From contig JBGSOQ010000351.1 of NCBI GenBank assembly GCA_041739035.1, positions 1 to 24,375 of the forward strand: a stretch of 24,375 nucleotides of DNA. The letters run 5' to 3'. The notes under the pieces are model-generated. The model saw only the letters and a program-made list of their open reading frames with translations. It did not search any database and was not told the origin of the DNA. Below are positions 8,414 to 15,003 of this stretch, one piece after another. Within the stretch, counting starts at the first letter, position 1, and each line of letters opens with the position of its first letter. The DNA comes from XYD12-FULL-36-8 sp041739035. Its GTDB lineage: Bacteria; Bacteroidota; Ignavibacteria; Ignavibacteriales; Ignavibacteriaceae. The translations under genes were made by a program, and so were the position numbers.

Positions 8414-11400
8414 ATGGAAAAATTAACACTTAAATTTGTTTTGCTTTTATCTTTCATACCCTCAATATTATTCGGGCAATTTGGAAAGAATAAAGTTCAG
8501 TATAAAGATTTTGACTGGTATTATATTCAAACTGAGCATTTTGATATTTACTTTAACCAAAACGGCGAAGCCCTTGCAGAGTTTAGCTCAAAAGCAGCAG
8601 AGAATGCTCTGGCTTCAATTCAAAAAAGCTTTAACTACAAGATTAATAACCGAATTACTCTAATCATTTATAATTCTCAAAACGATTTCCAGGAAACAAA
8701 TGTTATTGATCAATATCTTAGTGAAGGCATTGAAGGGTTTACTGAACTGTTTAAAAATCGGGTAGTTGTACAATTTATGGGTTCCTACAAGAAGTTCAGG
8801 CACCTAATCCACCACGAGCTTGTGCATGCTGTTATGAATGATATGTTTTACGGAGGTTCAATTCAGAATATTATTTCAAACAATATTTCAATAAACATTC
8901 CTATGTGGTTTAGTGAAGGTATGGCAGAATATCAAGCATTAGGGTGGGATGTTGATACGGATATGTTTATGCGCGACGCCGCAATTAATGAATATTTGCC
9001 TGACATTCCAGGTTTAGGAGGTTATTTTGCTTACAGAGGCGGGCAATCTGTTTTTTACTACATTGATAGGAAATATGGCAAGGAAAAAATAGGTGAGTTA
9101 ATTGGCAAAATTAGAAACTCCGGAAATGTTGAAACTGGGTTTAAAGAGGCAATTGGTCTGAATATCGAAGAACTGAACGAACGCTGGAAAAAAGAGATTA
9201 AGAGAATTTACTGGCCTGATATTGCAAAGAGAAAAGATCCTGATGAATTTGCGAAAAGGCTGACGGATCATAAAAAAGATGGGGGTTCCTATAACACGAG
9301 TCCTGCAATCTCACCTCAGGGCGATAAGATTGCTTTTCTCTCAAACAGGGATTTTTATTTCGATCTGTACCTCATGAGTGCAATTGATGGACAAATTATT
9401 AAAAAACTTATTAAGGGCAATCGAACAGCGGATTTTGAGGAGTTGAATATTCTTACTCCAAGTTTAACCTGGTCACCGGATGGAAAGAAAATTGCGCTCG
9501 GTGCTAAAAGCAGCGGTTACGACGTAGTTTATTTAATTGATGTGGAATCGGAAGATCGAGAAACAATTCCTCTTTCACTTGAAGGAGTTAAAAGTGTTAC
9601 ATGGTCTCTGGATGGAAAAAATTTAGCGTTCGTTGGTCATACGGCTGAAAAATCTGATATTTATCTCTATAACTTAGAAAGTAAACAGCTTGAGAATTTA
9701 ACAGACGATCTTTTCACAGACAGTGATCCGGCATGGTCATTTGATGGAGATAAAATATTTTTCTCTTCAGATCGAACTGACATTCTATCAAAAGAAATTT
9801 TACCGGAAAACTTTAAGATTTATAAACATGACTACAACCAGCTGGATATTTATTCTTTTAATTTGAGTGATAAAAAAATTGAAAGAGTTACTTCACTTCC
9901 GTTTAGTGATGAAGTATCACCAATTGCAAGCCCTGATGGGAACTATCTATTATTTATTTCAGATATAAATGGAATAAACAATATTTTTAAGAAAAGCTTT
10001 TCAGATAACAGTGAAGATGATCTTTTGCCAGTTACAAATTCGCTAAATGGTTTGTATCAGTTGTCTGCTTCAAAAGATGGCAAAAAATTATCATTCACAT
10101 CCTTGTATCAATCTGCTTTCAACATCTTTTTAATGAATAATCCTTTTGAGCTGGCTTTAGATGAGAAAAAACTTGAACCGACACTTTACATCTCAAGTTT
10201 ATTGAAAAAGGAAAATGGAGAAGAGTTCATTGATCGGGATAGCTCGGTTGCACTAAAGAATTCCAATGATGATTCGTTACAAATTTATATTGGAAATATT
10301 GTTGATACATCAAAAGTTTACGGTGATTCAGTTGAAATAGATTTCAGTAATTATGTTTTTGGCACTGATTTCAATTTGCCAAAAGATACAAGCAGTGTTG
10401 ATAATTCAAAATTTAACCTTGCAAATAATCTTGATAAGCAAGGCAACTACAAAGTCAATAAGTACAAAATTTCTTTTTCACCCGATATAGTTTATGCAAA
10501 CGCCGGCTACAGTTCATTATACGGTTTGCAGGGAACAACGGTAATTTCCTTTAGTGATGTTTTGGGTAATCATCGTTTGATAGGCGTAACAAGCCTTCAA
10601 ATTGATTTGAAGAACAGCGATTATGGTTTAGCATACTACTATCTTCCTGAAAGAATGGATTTTGGAATTGAAGCATTTCACACAGCAAGATTTGTTTATT
10701 TGTCCAGGGGAATTTTTGCTGACTTGATCAGATTCCGAAACTTTGGTGCTGTAGGATCAATCAGCTATCCTTTAAACAGATTTAAGAGATTTGATTTCGG
10801 ATTAAGCTGGCTTAATATTTCACAAGAAAATTTAGACAACCCAAATGAAACAACGGATAAGGTTTCCTATATAATTCCATCATTAGGGTTTGTTCATGAT
10901 AATGTTTTATGGGGTTATACCTCGCCAATTGATGGTTCACGTTATCGATTTGACATTTACGGCAATCCAGGTTTATCAAATAAAAAATTAAGCTTCTATT
11001 CCGTCCTTGGTGATTATAGAAGATATTTAAGATTTTGGACTGATTACTCATTTGTATTCAGATATTCGGGTGGATATTCTGCCGGAAGTAATCCGCAAAG
11101 ATTTTTTATTGGCGGTATTGAAAACTGGATAAATCGATCTTTCGCAACAACAGATATACCGCTTGAATCAGCTTCCGATTTTGCATTCTTAACTGCTGCG
11201 TTGCCCTTGAGAGGTTTTGATTACGCAGAAAGAATTGGAACGAGATACTCACTGGTTAACATGGAATTCAGGTTTCCTTTAATCAGATATTTGGTTACAG
11301 GCGCTCTTCCATTTCTATTTAGAAATATTTTAGGAGTTGTTTTTATTGATGCCGGTGCTGCATGGACAAAAGATAAAGACCTAAAACTTTTTGATCGCAA

Positions 11401-11563
11401 TCAGAATGGTAACGTTATTACAAAAGATTTGTTAATGGGAACCGGTGTTGGAGCAAGGGTTTTCTTCCTTTATTTCCTAATGCGGTTCGATGTTGCATGG
11501 GCATACAATGTTGATGGATTTACAAAACCAAAGTTTTATTTGTCGCTTGGAGCAGATTTTTAA
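8414..11563 (+). CDS. Secreted chimera: gluzincin-like peptidase domain + TolB-like propeller + Omp85-type beta-barrel
   Basis: Encodes 1049 residues. A signal peptide (about 1-21, ending ILFGQ) precedes a peptidase-MA-like domain (30-270) with HExxH at H134-H138 and WFSEGMAEY at 165-173; E168 is the likely third zinc ligand. Six PD40-type propeller repeats follow between about 296 and 575, for example WSPDGKKIAL at 353-362. After a low-complexity Asp/Ser/Asn linker (about 600-680) comes a barrel of about 365 residues. It carries Omp85 hallmarks: FFIGG (897-901), the LRGF form of the (V/L)RG(F/Y) motif (932-935), EFRFPL (951-956), VVFIDAGAAW (975-984) and a terminal aromatic (GADF). No POTRA domains are seen. 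It starts 12 bases after rnr without a clear Shine-Dalgarno. Domain calls are firm; the role is inferred as outer-membrane assembly or secretion, possibly with the upstream TamB. Confidence 0.85.
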   Translation: MEKLTLKFVLLLSFIPSILFGQFGKNKVQYKDFDWYYIQTEHFDIYFNQNGEALAEFSSKAAENALASIQKSFNYKINNRITLIIYNSQNDFQETNVIDQYLSEGIEGFTELFKNRVVVQFMGSYKKFRHLIHHELVHAVMNDMFYGGSIQNIISNNISINIPMWFSEGMAEYQALGWDVDTDMFMRDAAINEYLPDIPGLGGYFAYRGGQSVFYYIDRKYGKEKIGELIGKIRNSGNVETGFKEAIGLNIEELNERWKKEIKRIYWPDIAKRKDPDEFAKRLTDHKKDGGSYNTSPAISPQGDKIAFLSNRDFYFDLYLMSAIDGQIIKKLIKGNRTADFEELNILTPSLTWSPDGKKIALGAKSSGYDVVYLIDVESEDRETIPLSLEGVKSVTWSLDGKNLAFVGHTAEKSDIYLYNLESKQLENLTDDLFTDSDPAWSFDGDKIFFSSDRTDILSKEILPENFKIYKHDYNQLDIYSFNLSDKKIERVTSLPFSDEVSPIASPDGNYLLFISDINGINNIFKKSFSDNSEDDLLPVTNSLNGLYQLSASKDGKKLSFTSLYQSAFNIFLMNNPFELALDEKKLEPTLYISSLLKKENGEEFIDRDSSVALKNSNDDSLQIYIGNIVDTSKVYGDSVEIDFSNYVFGTDFNLPKDTSSVDNSKFNLANNLDKQGNYKVNKYKISFSPDIVYANAGYSSLYGLQGTTVISFSDVLGNHRLIGVTSLQIDLKNSDYGLAYYYLPERMDFGIEAFHTARFVYLSRGIFADLIRFRNFGAVGSISYPLNRFKRFDFGLSWLNISQENLDNPNETTDKVSYIIPSLGFVHDNVLWGYTSPIDGSRYRFDIYGNPGLSNKKLSFYSVLGDYRRYLRFWTDYSFVFRYSGGYSAGSNPQRFFIGGIENWINRSFATTDIPLESASDFAFLTAALPLRGFDYAERIGTRYSLVNMEFRFPLIRYLVTGALPFLFRNILGVVFIDAGAAWTKDKDLKLFDRNQNGNVITKDLLMGTGVGARVFFLYFLMRFDVAWAYNVDGFTKPKFYLSLGADF

Positions 11564-11578
11564 CATGTGTTAAAATAT

Positions 11579-11632
11579 TAGATATGCCAGATTTGGAAAT
11601 TGTCTTTGTGCTGTGAAAATCTGGTATATCTA
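11579..11632. terminator. Long stem-loop between convergent genes (candidate transcription-end structure)
   Basis: Arms 11579-11594 and 11617-11632 form a 16-bp stem (15 Watson-Crick pairs plus one G.U in the plus-strand RNA) around a 22-base loop. It lies between the 3' ends of the plus-strand barrel gene and the minus-strand fmdB-like gene, and the right arm contains the fmdB-like stop codon (11630-11632). No U-tract follows on either strand, so it is not a canonical intrinsic terminator. It may instead block 3' exonucleases or antisense read-through. Confidence 0.42.
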
Positions 11633-11860
11633 CTTTGAATCTGGGGGTTTTGGTTTTGAGGATTTGCTTTCGGACTTGGCATTTTTATAATCAGTATGAT
11701 AAAAACCGCTTCCTTTAAAAATTGTACCGGCCCCGGCGCCAAGTAATCTTTTTACTTTTCCCTTACATTTAGGGCATTCTTTAATTTGCTCGTCATTCAT
11801 CTTCTGATATATTTCGAAGTCGTGACCACAAGCTAAACACTTATATTCATATGTTGGCAT
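11630..11860 (-). CDS. FmdB-family zinc ribbon protein
   Basis: Encodes 76 residues. The zinc ribbon has CxxC pairs at C8/C11 and C29/C32, starting MPTYEYKCLACGHDFE, followed by the conserved segment IFKGSGFYHTDY (47-58) and a Lys/Ser/Pro-rich tail. This is the FmdB/CxxC_CxxC_SSSS family, named after a proposed regulator of formamidase in Methylophilus; its actual biochemical role is unknown in most bacteria. The start has AGGA seven bases before the ATG. A TTGACT hexamer on the minus strand (11932-11927) could be a -35 element, but no convincing -10 follows. It is transcribed divergently from the lipoprotein gene at 11971. Confidence 0.85.
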   Translation of the reverse strand: MPTYEYKCLACGHDFEIYQKMNDEQIKECPKCKGKVKRLLGAGAGTIFKGSGFYHTDYKNAKSESKSSKPKPPDSK

Positions 11861-11970
11861 GATTTATTCCTAGAAAATTAGTGCTTAACTTAATGAAAAA
11901 AAGGAAATAATTCTATAAATTGTTTTAGTCAAATTTTCATTACTCTATAAATCACCTAATTATAATCTCA

Positions 11971-12645
11971 ATGAACAGTTTAAAGACAATCAAAAATTTT
12001 TTTCTTGTGTTATTACCTCTCATCAGTATCGGCTGTTTGAATTATATTCAGGATGTAAACTTATACGCAGATGGTTCAGGTGTAATGAAAATAAGTTACT
12101 GGATGAAATCACTGGGAAATGAAAATTCAGTAATTGTTGAAAAAATTGGTCTGTTTAATGCAGACTCCCTCAGAAGCTCTTTTCAATCTCAGTATAATTC
12201 TATTGAAGACATAGAAGTTTATACTGATTCCACGGACAGCACAATGCATGCGATAGTCGAGCTCACTTTCCCAAGTATTGATTCACTTAATAATCATAAA
12301 TCATTCAAGGAATATAAATTTTCGTTAAAAGACGGTGCTGCCGGTCAGAAAATTTTTACGCAGTTCATTCCGCCGGTTGCAACTGGGTTCGGGGTTAATA
12401 GAAGTGATTTCAACATTCAATACAAATACACGTTTGGAGGAGAGATAATTACACATAATGCTCAGGATAATGAAGGGCGGACGTTAGTGTGGAATTATAC
12501 TCTTGATGATATTGGCAGTGGTAAAACAATTTTGGTGACCTTCAAACCATTCAAGATCAAACAAACCCCCTATTGGATTTACATTCTCTCAGGCATTGTT
12601 CTACTTGTTGTCATTATTTTCCTTTTCAGAAAGAAAAAGGATTAG
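11971..12645 (+). CDS. Putative lipoprotein with C-terminal membrane anchor, function unknown
   Basis: Encodes 224 residues. A hydrophobic signal sequence (about 8-21) ends in SIG-C22, a near-lipobox with Ser at -3. A globular, strand-rich region follows (about 25-195), then one strong membrane segment (YWIYILSGIVLLVVIIFLF, about 197-215) and a basic RKKKD end. The DGSG stretch shortly after the Cys (34-37) recalls LppM-type lipoproteins of other phyla, but I cannot assign it to that family with confidence. If Cys22 is lipidated the protein would be membrane-attached at both ends, with the soluble part outside the cytoplasm. No recognisable catalytic motif is visible. Confidence 0.7.
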   Translation: MNSLKTIKNFFLVLLPLISIGCLNYIQDVNLYADGSGVMKISYWMKSLGNENSVIVEKIGLFNADSLRSSFQSQYNSIEDIEVYTDSTDSTMHAIVELTFPSIDSLNNHKSFKEYKFSLKDGAAGQKIFTQFIPPVATGFGVNRSDFNIQYKYTFGGEIITHNAQDNEGRTLVWNYTLDDIGSGKTILVTFKPFKIKQTPYWIYILSGIVLLVVIIFLFRKKKD

Positions 12646-12660
12646 AATAATCTTGTTTTT
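12634..12660 (+). terminator. Weak candidate intrinsic terminator after the lipoprotein gene
   Basis: GGATTA (12639-12644), loop GAA, and TAATCT (12648-12653) form a short stem overlapping the stop codon, followed by TGTTTTT (12654-12660). The stem is AT-rich and includes a wobble pair, so efficiency would be low. Confidence 0.35.
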
Positions 12661-12685
12661 CAACGATATTCAGCAGTTAATTTTA

Positions 12686-12716
12686 TTGACATACCAGGTC
12701 GAAATACATATATTTG
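12686..12716 (+). promoter_or_regulatory. Promoter for the prs operon
   Basis: TTGACA (12686-12691), a 17-base spacer and TATATT (12709-12714) give a near-consensus sigma-70 promoter about 40 bases before the prs ATG. The same -10 reads TATATTTG (12709-12716), which also fits the Bacteroidetes-type TAnnTTTG element. It is the clearest promoter in the window. Confidence 0.65.
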
Positions 12717-12756
12717 TGACTCTTTTCTGTAAAAATAAAAGCAAATAACCTAAAAA

Positions 12757-13704
12757 ATGGTCAGCGAAAACCTTAAGATTTTTTCGGGAAGCTCGAATCT
12801 TCCGCTTGCTGAAAAAATTGCTAAAAAGCTTAACAAACCATTGGGTTTAATTGAACTAAAACGGTTTAGCGACGGCGAAATTTGGGTTAAGTTTCTTGAA
12901 AATATTCGGGGTTCGGATATATTTATAGTTCAATCGACAAATCCTCCGGCAGAAAATCTGCTTGAGTTATTGATAATGGTTGATGCAGCAAAAAGGGCTT
13001 CGGCAAATAGAATTACAGCTGTAATTCCGTATTTTGGTTATTCAAGGCAAGACAGAAAAGATCAGCCCAGAGTTTCAATTACGGCAAAACTTGTTGCAAA
13101 TTTAATAACTATTGCCGGGGCGGATCGTGTAATCACAATGGATTTACATGCTGCTCAAATACAAGGTTTCTTTGATATTCCTTTTGATCACTTGTACGGA
13201 TCATCTATTTTTAGTGGTCTCTTTAATGATATTAAAGAAAATTTGGTTGTTGTTTCACCAGATGTTGGTGGTATTAAGATTGCAAGATCATACGCAAAAC
13301 GGCTTAATGCAAGTTTAGTTGTGATTGATAAGAGAAGGCCGAAGCAAAATGTTGCAGAAATAGTGCACATTATAGGAAGTGTGCAAGATAAAGATGTTCT
13401 TATAGTTGATGATTTGATTGATACAGCCGGGACTTTTGTTGGTGCAATTGATGCATTAAAAAAAGAAGGTGCACGTAACATTTATGGAGCCGTTACACAT
13501 CCGCTGTTTTCCGGCCCGGCCATTGAAAGAATTCGGAACTCACAAATTACCAATTTGATGGTTTCGGATTCAATAAATTTTAAGCACAATGATAATTTGG
13601 AAAAGATTTCAGTTATTTCTGCAGCTGAGATTTTTGCAGAAGCAATTATAAGAACTCATGATAATGAGTCGATAAGTTCATTGTTTGATATAGATAAAGG
13701 ATAA
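12757..13704 (+). CDS. prs: Ribose-phosphate pyrophosphokinase (PRPP synthase)
   Basis: Encodes 315 residues, the usual length for class I PRPP synthases. Motifs in order: RFSDGEIWVK (36-45), the catalytic flexible-loop segment YSRQDRK (95-101), DLHAAQIQGFFD (129-140) with the metal/ATP-site His131, and the PRPP-binding loop VLIVDDLIDTAGT (214-226). It makes PRPP from ribose 5-phosphate and ATP for nucleotide, His, Trp and NAD synthesis, in the cytoplasm. It is the first gene of a run with rplY (21-base gap), pth and hppA, a common bacterial arrangement, and has its own strong promoter. The ATG at 12757 lacks a good Shine-Dalgarno, but the N-terminus aligns with the family from the LKIFSGSSN segment. 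Confidence 0.96.
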   Translation: MVSENLKIFSGSSNLPLAEKIAKKLNKPLGLIELKRFSDGEIWVKFLENIRGSDIFIVQSTNPPAENLLELLIMVDAAKRASANRITAVIPYFGYSRQDRKDQPRVSITAKLVANLITIAGADRVITMDLHAAQIQGFFDIPFDHLYGSSIFSGLFNDIKENLVVVSPDVGGIKIARSYAKRLNASLVVIDKRRPKQNVAEIVHIIGSVQDKDVLIVDDLIDTAGTFVGAIDALKKEGARNIYGAVTHPLFSGPAIERIRNSQITNLMVSDSINFKHNDNLEKISVISAAEIFAEAIIRTHDNESISSLFDIDKG

Positions 13705-13725
13705 TTTTTTAATATTGGAGTAATT

Positions 13726-14376
13726 ATGGAAAAACAAGCCCTTAAAGCAAATATCCGAACCGAAATAAATAAAACCTCAAGAAGTAATTTACGAAAAAAT
13801 GGAAAAGTCCCCGGAATTTTTTATTCTAGAGTAAATAAACCACTTTCGATTGAAGTTTCTGAAAAAGCGATTAAACCTTTTGTGTTCACAGCTAAAACTC
13901 ATCTTATTTCGCTTGAAGTTGAAAATGATAAAAATTATGATTGTGTCGTGAAGGATGTTCAATTTGATCCTGTAACTGAATCAATTGTTCACTTTGATTT
14001 GCTCGGGTTAATCGAAGGTGAAATGTTTCAATTGGAAGTTCCGATACAGTATCAGGGAACTGCAATTGGTATTAAAGAAGGCGGAATAGTCCAGCAGGTT
14101 CTGCACAAATTAGAAATTGAATGCTTTCCGAAAGACATTCCTCAATTTCTAAGTATTGATATAACAAACTTAAAACTTGGAGAATCAATTCATCCAAACG
14201 ATCTTTCATACGAAAATATTACAATATTAACTCCACCCGAATCAGTTGTAGTTGCAGTTGTTCATCCAAAAGTTGAGAAAGAACCTGTTGTAGGTGAAAC
14301 ACCAGAAGAAGCACCAGCAGAACCTGAAGTAATTAGTAAGGGCAAAGCCGTTGAGGAAGAAGAAGAAAAAGAATAA
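13726..14376 (+). CDS. rplY: 50S ribosomal protein L25 / general stress protein Ctc (long form)
   Basis: Encodes 216 residues, the long two-domain form. The N-terminal 5S-rRNA-binding domain (about 5-90) includes LRKNGKVPGIFYSR (22-35) and VKDVQFDP (about 75-82). The C-terminal TL5/Ctc beta-domain (about 95-185) includes GIKEGGIVQQ. The last ~30 residues form an acidic Pro/Glu tail ending EEEEEKE, probably disordered. The ATG is preceded by TTGGAG at a usual spacing. L25 binds 5S rRNA in the central protuberance; the C-terminal domain is absent from the E. coli protein. It sits between prs and pth, as in many bacteria, and is probably expressed from the prs promoter. Confidence 0.94.
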   Translation: MEKQALKANIRTEINKTSRSNLRKNGKVPGIFYSRVNKPLSIEVSEKAIKPFVFTAKTHLISLEVENDKNYDCVVKDVQFDPVTESIVHFDLLGLIEGEMFQLEVPIQYQGTAIGIKEGGIVQQVLHKLEIECFPKDIPQFLSIDITNLKLGESIHPNDLSYENITILTPPESVVVAVVHPKVEKEPVVGETPEEAPAEPEVISKGKAVEEEEEKE

Positions 14377-14383
14377 AACTTAA

Positions 14384-14983
14384 GTGCGGTTGATTTTAGG
14401 AATTGGCAATCCGGGGTTGCGTTATAAAAATAATAGACATAATGTTGGATTCATGCTTTTAGATTATTTGGCCGATAAATACTCCATTTCTTTCATTCCC
14501 TCCAGAAACGAATATTATTATTCCGAGCATAAGATAGGGGAGAATCGTCTTAGCTTAATTAAACCATCATGTTACGTTAATAATAGTGGATTTTCCGCAT
14601 TGCAAGCAATTTCACACTATCATGCTACTTTAGATGACCTGCTTGTAATATATGATGATGTATATTTACCAACCGGTAGTTTCCGGTTGAAAGTAAATGG
14701 CGGAGATGGTGGTCACAAAGGAGTCAGCTCGATGATCTATCATCTCTCCTCTGAGGAAATTATTCGAATTCGAATAGGAGTTGGTGGTGAAGATTTTTCA
14801 CAAGATAGCATTGCAGAATACGTACTTTCAGATTTTAGTCTTGATGATGAGAAAAAATTAAGTGAAGTGTTTAAAAATTGTTTTACTTTAGTTGAATCAT
14901 TCATTGTTGGTGGGAAGAAGCAGCTACTGGACACTAACAGCAAATTAGCCAAACCAATTAGCAATTCGGGAAATAATTTATAA
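14384..14983 (+). CDS. pth: Peptidyl-tRNA hydrolase
   Basis: Encodes 199 residues. GIGNPG (6-11) and NRHNVGF (17-23) carry catalytic His19 and substrate-contacting Asn9. KPSCYVNNSG (60-69) corresponds to the family KPxTYMNxSG motif, and VIYDD (88-92) supplies the acidic partner of the catalytic His. GGDGGHKGVSS (106-116) matches the GGHNGLRS region, with Lys for Asn and VSS for LRS. The enzyme releases tRNA from prematurely dropped peptidyl-tRNA. The start is GTG seven bases after the rplY stop; the family N-terminus (hydrophobic strand then GLGNPG) begins exactly there, so GTG is the natural start. No strong Shine-Dalgarno is seen, suggesting coupling to rplY. Confidence 0.94.
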   Translation: MRLILGIGNPGLRYKNNRHNVGFMLLDYLADKYSISFIPSRNEYYYSEHKIGENRLSLIKPSCYVNNSGFSALQAISHYHATLDDLLVIYDDVYLPTGSFRLKVNGGDGGHKGVSSMIYHLSSEEIIRIRIGVGGEDFSQDSIAEYVLSDFSLDDEKKLSEVFKNCFTLVESFIVGGKKQLLDTNSKLAKPISNSGNNL

Positions 14984-15003
14984 ATGCAATATTGGAGAAA
15001 AAT

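Noticed and set aside
14992..15003. TTG at 14992 as the hppA start
   Set aside because: It overlaps the GGAG that serves the ATG at 15004, and the extra residues MEKN are not part of the family N-terminus.
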